The notes under the pieces: generated by a model
What the model was told of the DNA's origin: nothing
What the model saw: only the letters and a program-made list of their open reading frames with translations
Database searches by the model: none
Assembly: GCA_041689935.1 (NCBI GenBank)
Contig: JBDNFI010000028.1
Location: 1 to 64,000 of the forward strand
Direction of reading: 5' to 3'
Source: CAXBDP01 sp041689935
GTDB lineage: Bacteria > Bacteroidota > Bacteroidia > Cytophagales > Cyclobacteriaceae
DNA length: 64,000 bases
Shown: positions 16,123-26,915 of the stretch, piece by piece
Numbering within the stretch: position 1 is the first letter of the stretch
Layout of the letters: the number at the start of each line of letters is the position of its first letter
Program-made: the position numbers and the translations under genes

Positions 16123-16812
16123 ATGGCAGCCGAATATTATGATAGCCCAGTAAATAAGTATTTAAATACTTATACAACTTTTTCTGGTGCTGATATTGTT
16201 GCCACTTTTGGTGGCGTTGAAATTGGGGCTCTTTCTGGAATCACTTTCTCAGTGACAAGAGAAAAGGCACCTATCTATACAATGGGTTCACCAAACCCAC
16301 GTTCTTTCTCAAGGGGCAAAAGAGGCATTGCTGGATCATTAATCTTTACGGTATTTGATCGCCCAGCTTTGTACACAATGCTTGAAGCCCATCACAGTAC
16401 ATCTTCAGAGATGAAGTTCTTCACAAGAGCGCATAACACTCTTCCTGGGGATCCAAGTCACAAGAGGGGTATAGCGGAAGTATCAAATCAAACAAGAGAT
16501 ATAACGAGTAAGACACCATACTACGCAGACCAAATCCCACCATTTGACATTACAATTACATTCGTCAACGAATACGGCCAAGCGGCTGTAAGATCAATCT
16601 ATGGATGTGAGCTTCTGAACGAAGGTTCAGGTGCTTCGATGGATGATATCGTTATCGAAGAGACAATGACATACGTTGCCCGTGAATTGGGTCCAATGTA
16701 TAAAATCACGACTGACCAAATCGGAAGATTTAATTCCGATGATTTAGGATCTTTGATCAGTAAAGATGCAGTTAGCTCAAGCGGACTGAATAGTGATATA
16801 ATTAGACCATAA
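16123..16812 (+). CDS. Major tail tube protein
   Basis: 229 residues, directly after the sheath with an AGGAGGG ribosome binding site. Visible features: FSGADI at 20-25, REKAPIYTMGSPNPRSFSRG at 46-65, GIAGSLIFTVF at 68-78, then PPFDITITFVNEYGQAA and late beta strands. This is the gp19-like tube fold of T4-type and SPO1-type phages. Two further genes (16896 and 17667) repeat the same motif order. The strong terminator right after this gene suggests it is expressed at a higher level than they are, so it is most likely the bulk tube subunit. Confidence 0.85.
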   Translation: MAAEYYDSPVNKYLNTYTTFSGADIVATFGGVEIGALSGITFSVTREKAPIYTMGSPNPRSFSRGKRGIAGSLIFTVFDRPALYTMLEAHHSTSSEMKFFTRAHNTLPGDPSHKRGIAEVSNQTRDITSKTPYYADQIPPFDITITFVNEYGQAAVRSIYGCELLNEGSGASMDDIVIEETMTYVARELGPMYKITTDQIGRFNSDDLGSLISKDAVSSSGLNSDIIRP

Positions 16813-16836
16813 TTGTAAGTAGCCCAAAAATTATAG

Positions 16837-16885
16837 ATAGTGGAGGATATGGTGCAATATGCCGATCCTCCACTATTTTATTTTA
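16837..16885 (+). terminator. Rho-independent terminator after the tail tube gene
   Basis: A perfect 12-base-pair stem (ATAGTGGAGGAT at 16837-16848 pairing with 16865-16876) closes a 16-base loop and is followed by TTTTATTTT. It ends the sheath-tube transcript, probably with partial read-through into the minor tube and chaperone genes. It is the only clear terminator hairpin I found in the window. Confidence 0.9.
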
Positions 16886-16895
16886 AGGAAACATA

Positions 16896-17657
16896 ATGGC
16901 ATTTGAACGAGAAGAAGTTTCAGATATAGCCAACCTTAGTGGTATATCGTCTAGACAAAACAGAGTTTCAACTTACCAAAATAGCATAAAGGAATTCAGA
17001 AAAAATAATTATTTACCAGATCCATTTTCGGATATGTCTTTTTCTGGTGCAGATATTACTGCTACTATAATAATACCGAAAATAGGAGAAAATGGTTTAC
17101 TTTCTGACCAGGGCGATATTTTAGAATTGGCTGAACTCCAAACTATATCCTATTCAATGCATAGGGAAAACTCCCCAGTAAGAACTCTAGGTCACGTTAA
17201 CCCTAGGGGATTTGTTAAAGGTGCCAGAACGATAGCTGGCAGTATGATCTTTACCGTATTCAACGAATATGCTTTTTACAGAATAGAAAATTATAGAAAA
17301 ATTTTAGCAGATAGCAAAGGCTACTATGCACCATTAGCAGACATGCTTCCTCCATTTGATGTAGTATTCAGCTTATTCAATGAATATGGGATGGCAGCAA
17401 AAATGAAAATATTTGGAGTTACCATTGTAGATGAGGGCAGTACTATGTCCATAGACGATCTAATAACAGAACAGACATATACTTATATGGCTAGAGGATT
17501 GCAGCCTCTGATACAATTAGATACCGCGAGTGACGATCTTCGTTACCCAGATGGTTTTCAAGCAGCACGATCAGAAAGACGCAAAATAAGCAATAATGCT
17601 TTCGGCGATAGAGTCGAAGATTATAAAAATTTCATAGAAAGAATTTATCAACCATAA
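16896..17657 (+). CDS. Tail tube-like protein, paralogue 2
   Basis: 253 residues. It repeats the tube motif order: FSGADI at 49-54, HRENSPVRTLGHVNPRGFVK at 89-108, TIAGSMIFTVF at 112-122, then PPFDVVFSLFNEYGMAA. It has an extra 30-residue N-terminus. Lying just after a strong terminator, it is probably made in smaller amounts and could form a terminal ring of the tube or the tube-baseplate initiator (compare T4 gp48/gp54, which also have tube-like folds). Confidence 0.75.
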   Translation: MAFEREEVSDIANLSGISSRQNRVSTYQNSIKEFRKNNYLPDPFSDMSFSGADITATIIIPKIGENGLLSDQGDILELAELQTISYSMHRENSPVRTLGHVNPRGFVKGARTIAGSMIFTVFNEYAFYRIENYRKILADSKGYYAPLADMLPPFDVVFSLFNEYGMAAKMKIFGVTIVDEGSTMSIDDLITEQTYTYMARGLQPLIQLDTASDDLRYPDGFQAARSERRKISNNAFGDRVEDYKNFIERIYQP

Positions 17658-17666
17658 AGGTACCAA

Positions 17667-18725
17667 ATGGCCAGTAATTTTAAAACAAATCCATATAGAC
17701 CATTTAGTGGATATATACCGTATGGCGATACGGTATCCAATAATCCTTCTATCAAGAGCGCAAACGGTACTTTCGATCCACTAAGCGCAGATATAGATCT
17801 CTATTGGGCGGGCGGTAAGAGTTCAGGCGATCAAAGATTCAGTAACTATTATGATTATTATTTTTCGGGTGAAGACGTTAAAGTCTACATAGATGGTTTG
17901 TTTGACGCAAAAGATGAATTAGATATAGCTGGTTTTGGGTATTTAGTTAAACAAGAAAAACAAGCTTTATATGGATTTTGGTCGTACAACTTTGATGCCA
18001 TTATGAATGGTACTAGAATCATCAGTGGACAGTTTTCAATCTATTCAAGATATCCAAGAAGAATGACAGAGCTTTTAGAGGCGGCTGCTATAGCTAGAAC
18101 TAATTCAATATCAGGAAAAGCTGATTCAGCTGGCGTTATTTCTGTTATGAGGGCGCAAAATGAATCTAGGAAAGATGAAGAAAATATACAAAAATATTGG
18201 GCGAATAGCCAACTAGATAGGATAACCACAGATCCAGCTATAAGCACTTCTTCAAGTAATGGTGATCGTAATATATTTAGTGCTCATCCACCATTTAACT
18301 TTGTTATATTATATGGTGTTGAAGAAAGCGGTCTTTGCTCTGTCGGTACATCGGTCAATTCAACTACTGGATCAGTTTCACAAAGAGATAATTTAGACAG
18401 GATAATATCAACTGATATTAACGAAAGAAAAATTAAACTTTCTAATCCAACAACTCCAATGAAAATTATTTTACAAGATGTACATATTATGCAAATGAGT
18501 ACAGAGTATCAAAGTGGTGGAGCCCCATTAATTGAAACATATAGTTTCGTAGCTAGAGATCATTATTTTACAGAAGCAGATTCTAGTCAAAACCCTTATA
18601 CCGGCCAAAAAACATTCGTTGCCAATGAGGTTAAGAAGCCATCCACTACGGCCACTATTCCAGAAAAAAGTAGCCCATTGACATATTCTTATACTACAGG
18701 TCTCGGACAACCTCCAACATCCTAA
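17667..18725 (+). CDS. Tail tube-like protein, paralogue 3
   Basis: 352 residues, the longest and most divergent of the three. Corresponding motifs are FSGEDVKVYIDG at 66-77, QEKQALYGFWSYNFDAIMNG at 96-115, RIISGQFSIYS at 117-127, and PPFNFVILYG further on. It is longer at both ends. A minor tube ring or baseplate-tube junction protein is likely. An RNA hairpin lies early in its coding sequence at 17715-17736. Confidence 0.65.
   Translation: MASNFKTNPYRPFSGYIPYGDTVSNNPSIKSANGTFDPLSADIDLYWAGGKSSGDQRFSNYYDYYFSGEDVKVYIDGLFDAKDELDIAGFGYLVKQEKQALYGFWSYNFDAIMNGTRIISGQFSIYSRYPRRMTELLEAAAIARTNSISGKADSAGVISVMRAQNESRKDEENIQKYWANSQLDRITTDPAISTSSSNGDRNIFSAHPPFNFVILYGVEESGLCSVGTSVNSTTGSVSQRDNLDRIISTDINERKIKLSNPTTPMKIILQDVHIMQMSTEYQSGGAPLIETYSFVARDHYFTEADSSQNPYTGQKTFVANEVKKPSTTATIPEKSSPLTYSYTTGLGQPPTS
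17715..17736 (+). other. Perfect 9-bp hairpin early in a coding sequence
   Basis: ATACCGTAT, loop GGCG, ATACGGTAT: a perfect 22-base stem-loop spanning codons 17-24 of the third tube paralogue. A stable hairpin just after the start could lower translation or serve as a processing site, fitting a minor subunit. Function is not shown. Confidence 0.5.
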
Positions 18726-18814
18726 GAACTAAACATTAAAGACTCTAAATGGTATCACTATTTCTGGCGCGAATATGGTATACTGTATTATTAAAATAAA
18801 AACAAGGAGCATTC
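18726..18814 (+). promoter_or_regulatory. Probable promoter before the tail assembly chaperone gene
   Basis: An 89-base gap carrying TGGTATACTGTATTATTAA and an AAGGAG ribosome binding site close to the ATG at 18815. TATACT or TATTAT could act as a -10 box. The wording atatggtatactgta resembles sequences before 6009 and 14779. Confidence 0.4.
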
Positions 18815-19375
18815 ATGTCTGAAACTACAAAAAGAAAAGTCGTTGTTAGAAACGATAAAGAATTAGCAAAAGAATTTTCTGCAGATTCTGTAGAAGTTTT
18901 TTTGGAAACTGAAGATTTTCAAGATGGCGATATCTTAGCTGACCCCGATGATGATTTCGAAGATCAACCAGTAAAGAAAGATCCATCCCAGGCTACAACC
19001 GTAGAAGAGCTGGATGAAGATCAGGCTATATTTGACAATGGCCCAACAGCTGGTCAAATCAAAACGTGGAAGAAACAACACGGTGAAGTCTATGTAACAT
19101 CTATCTCTTTTGATAAGCATATTGTATGGAGAGTCCTTTCTAGATTAGAATATAAAACTCTTGTCAAGAAAATGGAGACATTAGTCCAAGCTGGTCAACT
19201 TTCCAATGCTGAAGCCAACATGTGGAATGAAGAAGCAATTTCTGAACTATGTATTCTGTTCCCGTCTTATGATAAAAAAGCTCTAATTGGTGAAATGGCA
19301 GGATTGCCTTCTTTGATTTCTCAAGAAGTTTTGGAAGCTTCAGGGTTTGTGGCACTAGAGGTTCGCCAGCTCTAA
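18815..19375 (+). CDS. Tail assembly chaperone-like protein 1
   Basis: 186 residues. An acidic N-terminal third (DILADPDDDFEDQP) precedes the core: IKTWKKQHGEVYVTSISFDK, HIVWRVLSRLEYKTLVKKM, then LCILFPSYDKKALIGEMAGL and a final SQEVLEASGF. This resembles tail assembly chaperones of SPO1/A511-type myophages, small proteins that keep the tape measure soluble. It lies directly before a second gene with the same core pattern and then the tape-measure candidates, the usual order. Confidence 0.65.
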   Translation: MSETTKRKVVVRNDKELAKEFSADSVEVFLETEDFQDGDILADPDDDFEDQPVKKDPSQATTVEELDEDQAIFDNGPTAGQIKTWKKQHGEVYVTSISFDKHIVWRVLSRLEYKTLVKKMETLVQAGQLSNAEANMWNEEAISELCILFPSYDKKALIGEMAGLPSLISQEVLEASGFVALEVRQL

Positions 19376-19376
19376 A

Positions 19377-20013
19377 ATGTTAGATCCAGGAGTCCTCTTT
19401 TATCTAAAGAAAAAACATGGTTCGATATTTCAAACCAGTATAAAACGGTTTTGATATAGTATTTAAAGAGCTAACTTTTTTTGAATTTGATAAAGTAGCT
19501 GCCTATAAGGCTACAGCTGGTATGTCTTCTACTGATACTGAAGATGAAATATTAAAAGCTTCAGTAGTTTATCCTGAAAATTTTGATGTAGACAGTCTTC
19601 CCCCTGGAGTTATCAGTTCTTTAGCTGACCAAATAATAGATTTTTCAGGCTTCTCTTCCGCAAAAATCGCCAAAAGAACATTGGATGAAAAAAGAATCCA
19701 AGCTTCTCAAGTTAGAGGCTTAATGAAAGCTTTTGTGCTGGCTACTATACATACAGATAGCCCAGAATCGTTAGACCTTTTAACATATTCTCAGTTGGCC
19801 GAAAGAGTAGCTTTGGCTGAAAAAATAATAGAAATTCAACAAGCAATAGCGGGTATGGAATCTACAAATGTAATCTTAGCACTGATAGACCCGGAAGAAG
19901 AAAAAGAAAAAGAAAAACTATCAGCATCTAGGCACAATGCTTCTAAGGTCCAAGGTGCAGCCACTTATGAGGACCCAATTGCCCAGAAACTATGGGGTAT
20001 GCGTAGGGGCTAA
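19377..20013 (+). CDS. Tail assembly chaperone-like protein 2, needs +1 recoding at CGGT
   Basis: Frames 19377-19445 and 19450-20013 join through CGGT at 19446-19449; 637 bases minus one equals 212 codons, or 211 residues. The start is an ATG two bases past the previous stop. Read straight, the first frame gives only a 24-residue peptide ending in TGA. Read with the shift, MLDPGVLFYLKKKHGSIFQ continues into FDIVFKELTFFEFDKVAAY, ILKASVVYPENFD and DQIIDFSGFSS. That order matches the core of the preceding protein (KKQHGEVYVTSI, IVWRVLSRLEY, LFPSYD, SGF), which shows independently that the two frames form one protein. An internal ATG at 19522 would start after the conserved core. Likely a tape-measure chaperone. 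Confidence 0.85.
19446..19449 (+). other. +1 recoding site A (AAA CGGT TTT)
   Basis: In-frame CGG at codon 24 of the second chaperone gene. Without a shift a TGA follows one codon later. With CGGT read as one unit the protein continues with FDIVFKEL. This is the only site where a conventional +1 slip (UUU before UGA) could also be drawn. Confidence 0.85.
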
Positions 20014-20027
20014 AAGCGGGGTGAAGA

Positions 20028-23000
20028 ATGATAAGAGATAACGGACCAATACATAACGTTGGGTTCGGCGCATCTTCAAGGGATTTCGAATCTGGAGATA
20101 AAGAACAACAAGGGCCATCGCCCCATTCTGGTTTTATAAGTAGAGCTCTAGACGATAATCCAGTTATGAAAATGGCTTCGTCTATAGTGGCGACCGGTAT
20201 TGCCGCAACAGTGGCAGGGAAACTACTAAGAGGTGGTGGATTAAAACTACGGTGAGCTACTAACTAAAAAAGCGGGAATTACTGGAGCAGAAAGCGTATT
20301 AGGTAGACTCAATACTCACCTCCTGGGTATGAGACAGACATTAGATGAATATGAGGGAGTAACTCGTCTAGTTGAGGGAAAAACTAATTTAGTTTTTACT
20401 AGAGATGGTAAATTAACAACTGGGTATGATGGGGCTAAAAGTACACTTAATGCTGGTTACGCTTTCTTGGGTCAGGGGAATAGAGCTAGTAGTACTCATG
20501 TTTGGGATTATAGAGATTCTCTACAACAGAAATTAGTTAGACAGGCGAGAAGATTACCATATGAAGTCCCAGCATTTTATGCCGCTGATAAATATCTGGC
20601 TAAACCTTTATTCGGTACTGGCGAAGAAAAAGACCAGGGTCCAAAAAGAAAATGGTATAATCCAGCAAGAGGTATTGAACTAGGCAAAGACCTAATCAAA
20701 ACAAGTCTTTTCCAAATGGGTGGATTCATGCTGCCAACTGCTGCACTTGGCGCAGCAAAGGATAGCTCATTAAACTTTTTTAGAACCGCAGAACAAAGAC
20801 TTCTATCCACTAGCACTAGCAGTTATTCTACGCTGACTAAAGCTCCAATTTTTGGTGGTGGCGCAAAACATGCTATATATGAAAGATCATTAAACCTAAA
20901 GGGAGCCCTTGAAGTAGTCGGGCATGACCTTATTGACGTCCTTCATAAAAGCGTAAAGTTTTCGGAAAGATCCTCTGGAGCATTATCAAGCGCCTTCTTG
21001 GCAATGAATGATATAAACAAAAACCCCGTAGCTGGTCTATATTCACAGAGAAGAGGAAATATACCACAGGGTCCTGGGACCCAGGTACGAAGAAGAGATA
21101 CTATACAAGATTTAGCGAAAGATATATACAGTGGGATCAAAGGTGACAAAACGGCATTAAATAACGGTCTTGCTGGAATAACAAAAATTGATTCATTATT
21201 AGATTTAATCCCAGGTTATAAAGCAATAAACACTGCCGCAAAAACTGGGCAAAGAGAGTATAAACATTTGGGATTAGCCCAAGATTTTCTTGAATCAAAA
21301 GATTACAATACAATACAAAAGAAACTAGCAAGATTGAATCCAGGTGCTACAGGGGTATCAAGAGATGATACTTTAGGAACTGCAATAGCAAATATTCAGA
21401 GAAAAAGAACTTCTAGTCTATTTGAATCACTACACGAAGGCGTTGACGAACTTGGCCTTGATGTATTCGGAAGTCCAAAGTTTACAAGATTAGTGCGTCA
21501 AACTCAATACAAAGAAAGATTAAATAATAAGCTAATAGAAGGTGGCATGGATAAACAACATGCCAAAAGATTTACGGACACTCTAGGGGTTAGTGATGAT
21601 CCGTTTAGGCCTGCGACAAAGGACAGACCAAAGGACTATATAAATGCCTCCGAGCGTTTTTCGATGGGCCCAGACACTGAACCGTATGGTGGTAGTTTCT
21701 ATGATGAATTAATAGCCAGATTCAATACTGGTAAAGTCGGGAAAAATGCTAACCTTCCTAGCAGCTTTGGTGGAGAACAATTAAAAAAAGCTATTGATGA
21801 CACAGATGCCCTATATATAGGGATGGAGGTGCCAACATTATATCCTGAAATTGGGGATTCTCTCAAAGTGCCGGGGAGATTATATTCTGGAGTATTTAAT
21901 TCATTTAGTAAACATATAAAAAATTCTGTTTTAGGTGAAAAAAAATTAAATATAGGTGATTATACTGAAGCACTTACATCGGGTGACCAAATTAAAGCTG
22001 TAACAAAAAGAATAGAAATGGCAAGAAGGGCTGGAAAGGTATTAGGATTATCAGACGATATCATCAACGACCCTAGGCCAGGTAGATTAGCGAAAGAACT
22101 TGGTAAACGTGGGATCAGTATACACAACGATGCCCAACTAAGAGGGTATTTATTAAACAATAAAGAAATGAGTTACGGAAGCTTTAGTGGAATTGCGGGA
22201 ATTTTTGGTTTAAGAAAACTTACGTTAGATGAATTTCAAGAATCCGAAGATAATACTGCAAATATATTCAAGACGGCATTTATTGATAAAGATAATCTAA
22301 CGCGCAAAAATGCTTTAGCCAGAATTTTATCTGGCGATACACAAGAAAGAAAAATGCTTGGTCTCGTAACACGAGAAACGGAACTTCCGAATACGGTAAA
22401 AGGTTATTATACAGATAGTCAAGAAAAAATAGTAAACCTTAATCCTATCAGAGCCGCTAAACAAAAGATAGGAGAATTTTTAGGTAACGAACTTAGGATA
22501 CCAATAATCAGAATTAACCCAATGCAAATGTTGGGATTCAAAGATTTTTCTCAAATGTCCAAAGCTGGAAAATTTCAAGTATCCACAGGGGCAAGTAATC
22601 ATCCTTTTATTAATTCTAATATCCCCGAAGATTTTAACTCCCAAATACTTTCTTGGCATAGCACAGGTGGATTTCTTGGCACTAAGGGTAAATTGTATTC
22701 CTACGATTCTGCCGCTGTCAAAGATTCCCATAACTATAGAATTGAATCATTAAGTGGTTTTTATAGGCCGCTTCCGACAAACAGTACCTCTATGTTTGCC
22801 TCAACGGCAGAATTAGCTGCTGGCGCAACTACAAAATCATCTGCTAGTGATACAGGGTTTTTGGGAAGAGTAAAAGAAAAACTTAATTACGATTCAGAAC
22901 AACCTAATTCTCTTTTCAGATTTGCAGGAAGAATAATTAATCGTCAAGCAGACATAAATAACGATGCAGTTATGGCGAAATTACTTAGCTCAAACTTAGA

Positions 23001-26000
23001 TGAAGAGTTTACAATAGGTGGCTTTGGAAGAAAAAGATCTCTAAGACTTTCACAAGAAAGAGGTAAAGAAACTTCCTTTGCTCTTCGCGACGCTAAATCT
23101 GGAGAGCAAGTTGCATCGCACGCTGCCTTAATGGAAGCATTTACCAATTTTGCCAATAAACAATTAAATTATGGAACTAATAAAACTGTTATTAAAGAAT
23201 TTTTAGGAAACAATTCAGAATTATTAAACAATGCCACAAGTGGCAAAAATTCTGGTGGATTAGCGTCTTTAACTGTAGATGACATTATAAATATTCATTC
23301 TCCAGCTAACAGAGACAAAGTAGTATCTACCCTTGGAGACAACTTAGATAGAATAAAGAAAAATCATCTGATTGGCGATAAGGCACACCATGAGATGACC
23401 GGAGATCAATATGTAAATATTAGAAAAGCATTTTCAAGATTGAGAAAATCTGAAGGTATAGAAGATTTTTCTGCGCAATCCCCAATGTATGCAAAATCAT
23501 CTTCTATTGTAACAAGAGGTGATGAATTTTCTTCTGAAGTTTTTAGATATCTACTAGAATATAAGGGATTGACTCAAAGTTCTAATACGTTTGAGATAAT
23601 GAAACAAGTTGCGGGAGCGATTGATGACCTAGCAAGTAAGGGAATTATTTCTTCTGCTCAAAAAGCAGAAGCACAGGCTGCGACATTATCAACTTTATTA
23701 AACTTAAGTGCATTTAAAACTTATAGATTTGACCAAACCGGAAAGGGCAGTCCACTCGAAGTTGCAGACATATTACTAAACCCATTAAAGCGTTTTGAAC
23801 TTGCAAGAGAGGCAATAAAAGAAATCCCTAGTGCAATAGATCCGTACCTATCTGGCACAATTTCCAAAACTACAGCTGGGATATTCAGCTATGAAGGTCT
23901 TTCTTTAGCTAAGCCAACTCTTAGAAAGAATTTTGGGATTGGCCAATATGTTATGAAGCCAAAAGCTACCTCCTTTTCGGGGCAGTCAGAGGATCAAGCA
24001 TTCACTTATGTCCCAACTTTTGGAACAGCGCTTAAAAATAATCAAAAAGCAACCTTGTTAAGTGCAGCAGGAATAAAAACCTATGGCAGTCCAGAAGGTT
24101 TCTCTCTAGCCTCAGTCCCGATGTCGCATGGCTTTAATAGGCTCAATAGATATTTTGGTACGACTGGTTCAGGTTTAGATGCAGAAAGATTTAATGGCCC
24201 ACTAGATCTCTATATAAGAGGAATGAATGCGCAGAGAGTCTTACCGGCTGTAGCTATAGGGAGCACGGTCTTAGCAGTTGATAGAACCGCTGGAGGCCTA
24301 ACAGGAGAAAGAGATCAAAGAGGAGAAAATGTTTATTCTCCTCTTATTTTAGGCAAAGTCGCTAGAGTCGCCGCTGAAGTCCAAGCAGGAATATCAGGAA
24401 TAGTACCTGGCGGAATGAGCTATGGTGAAAAAAGGCAACAAACAATTCATGGCGAAGTACCTATTAGAAAAGGAAGGTTTTGGTCTTTAGGTAATACAAA
24501 ACTTAAAGGTGGAGAGATAGAATATTTCAGACCATCTTGGTACAGAAGGTTCCAAGCTGGGGCAATGTTTACTTCCGATACTTATGGAAGTCCAATGGAA
24601 AAAGCATTATTCTATAATGACTATTCACCACTTCGTCCATTAGATCCTTATAGATTCGAAAGAAAACACTATGAGGATAGACCATACCCAACTACTGGAG
24701 AATATTTCTCTGGTCCATATGGAGCGGCAGTACCAATACTGAATGCGACAGTAGGGAGAATACTTAAGCCGCAAAGAATAATGCATAAACCAGAACTAGA
24801 TAGAGCACTATCTAGCTATCTTCCAGTAGGCGCCTCTGGCGCATACATGCCACAAGAAGAAGTTGGGACATATCCTCCATATGGTCAGATGGATCCATCT
24901 ATCAGTTATTCGGCAGCGGTCCCAACTGACTATAATAGAAAAGCATTAAGATTTATTTCTCCATCAATGAGGCAACGGTGGAACCGGTGTTTCAGGTGGG
25001 TTTAGTAATATATCTAGTAGTAATAGCAGGTTGATATCGCAAGCTGCACCGTTAGAAACAGCAAAAAATGCAATAAGAGGAGAAACTGCAGCTCAGAATA
25101 ATATGCTTGCGGCAATGGCATATAGGCCTAGCCAGCAATCTAATGCAGGTATACCGGTATATGGACCTCCGGTAGGTTCGGGTATAATGTCGGAAAGAGT
25201 CATCCAAGCAGGACTGCCAATAAGATCTAGTAGTAACGAATTCCAATCAGGAGAGCTTGGTTATAGGGCTCAAGAAGCTTTTGGAATTTATGGTTTTACG
25301 GGTGGGAACATAAGGTCGAGTTTAGGTTTTGGGTCTTATGATTTCGAACCTGACCGATCAGTACTACAGTCAGCTTCTAAAGCATATGGATCCACTAGAG
25401 CTTTTTGGGATTTAAATCTTGGTGGCTTAGGCGATGTTCCGTTACAATTAGAGGGCGCTTTAGGAAACATTGAAGCGTCTGAAATAGTAAGAAGATTTAT
25501 TCCTAAGGAGAGAACTAATGTAAGTTATCTTAACCCTATCAAAAATAAAATGGGTAAAGAATATCCGTTCCTTCCTAACAGTAGCTACTTCACCGATTTC
25601 ACTACCGGTGACCCATTCACAAAAGTAAAAGAAGGAGAGCTAAGACTCCCTGGTGTTGGTTATGAAAGATTCAATAAGATTTATCCAGGGGCTACAGGAA
25701 GATACGGACCAGTTAGTCAACTTGATATTCTCGCAGATGTCGCACCATATTCAAGGGAATACAGATCATTAGATTCTAGAATACATAAAATGGGCCTTTC
25801 CCCGGAAGAGCTATCAAAGGTTTCAGAAATAAGAGCTCAACGAAAAGCTGTAGAGGAAAGTGAAACAAATTTCGCTCCATATGATACTGCTTCTTTTTCT
25901 CAAAAAATGAGGAATCCGATTAAGAGTATAAAAAATTCACTTCTTCATACTGACAACATCGTAAATAGTAAACTTTTTGGGAAGAAAACAGCAACAGAAG

Positions 26001-26914
26001 ATTGGGAAAGAAGACATGTTTATGGCACAACTTTTCCAGAATGGCAAAGGCCAATAGACAGTTTTGTTTCCCCAATTTATGATAAGGGAACTCAGAGAAA
26101 TCCTATTCTAGCAACGGGCGTAGGTGCAATTGCATTTGGACTCTTTGGCAGGGGGAGACGAGCACAAACGATTTTGGGGGCAGTTGGCGCAGTAACAGTT
26201 GGTAGTTTTTCGGCTTTCCAAAGAGCTAAAGGTAAAAGATATTTGCCACAAGAAAGAAAAAAAGAATTAGCCCTGGAAGAATATGCAGACATATTAAATT
26301 ATGTCAAAAATAGAACAGCAGCTGCGCGAGCAGAACATATTGGAGATATTGAATCATCTAAACAATTTATGCTTGCAAGTAAAAAAACTATGTATGGAGC
26401 AGATTTAAATACTAAATCTATTGATCAATTAGCTGCAGCAATTCCAAGAAGAAAAAGAGATCATTTTAGAGCAATGCTAGAAGCACCAATGGGGGAAAGA
26501 GGTAAAATTCTTTCAACTTCTGGTAGGTTAGAGCGAAGAATATATGAAGCAGCTTGGGGTATGAAGGTTGAAAAAAAACCTGATTTAATTAACTATTTTG
26601 CAAAGCATGAGCTACCTGGAGCCGATTGGGAAGGTTGGCATCCAAATACAAACATGGAACACGTTAAAATAAAAATGGGTCAATCCATGGGATTAGAGAT
26701 GTCTCAAATGGGTTACTATCCACAGCAAATAAAGGAAGCTAATTTAGTTAATCCAAGTTATCCAACGTTTGGGCAAACTGGATCGAGCCCACAGGGCACT
26801 AGAGAAAAATTGCAAAGGTTAATGTTTGATATGGGGATAGAGGGAAATATAACTCCATCTTCAAATAATATAAATCCTGATTCAGTTAATATTATGGCTG
26901 GGATAAGAGGATAA
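20028..26914 (+). CDS. Tape-measure-like giant tail protein (2294 aa), two +1 recoding sites
   Basis: Three frames (20028-20249, 20254-24975, 24980-26914) are joined by CGGT at 20250 and 24976; 6887 bases minus two gives 2295 codons. Upstream of the internal ATG at 20329 the second frame stays coding-like (ELLTKKAGITGAESVLGRL) right up to the CGG, and the third frame likewise (GTGVSGGFSNISSSNSRLIS). No ribosome binding site precedes either internal piece. Residues about 49-68 form a Gly/Ala-rich membrane-type helix (SSIVATGIAATVAGKLL); the bulk is helical and basic, ending in a Pro/Tyr-rich region (PLDPYRFERKHYEDRPY). Position right after the chaperones and the size point to a tape measure or tail-lumen protein, though no family motif was recognised. 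Confidence 0.75.
20250..20253 (+). other. +1 recoding site B (CTA CGGT GAG)
   Basis: In-frame CGG at codon 75 of the 2294-residue gene; in the unshifted frame the next codon is TGA. The shifted frame reads ELLTKKAGITGAE. The site comes a few residues after the N-terminal hydrophobic helix. Confidence 0.9.
24976..24979 (+). other. +1 recoding site C (CAA CGGT GGA)
   Basis: In-frame CGG at residue 1650. The unshifted frame runs nine more codons to TAG and would meet a second in-frame CGG at 24985; once the shift is made at 24976, the second CGG is out of frame. The restored frame reads GTGVSGGFSN. Confidence 0.9.
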
Positions 26915-26915
26915 A

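Noticed and set aside
19446..19455. Classical +1 slip at UUU UGA as the explanation for the chaperone gene
   Set aside because: It is possible at this single place, but the other eight breaks have no such sequence and all share the in-frame CGG. One explanation for all nine is preferred.
24985..24988. Second in-frame CGG shortly after site C
   Set aside because: It is in phase only in the unshifted frame. After the shift at 24976 it is out of phase, and the shifted frame is the coding one.
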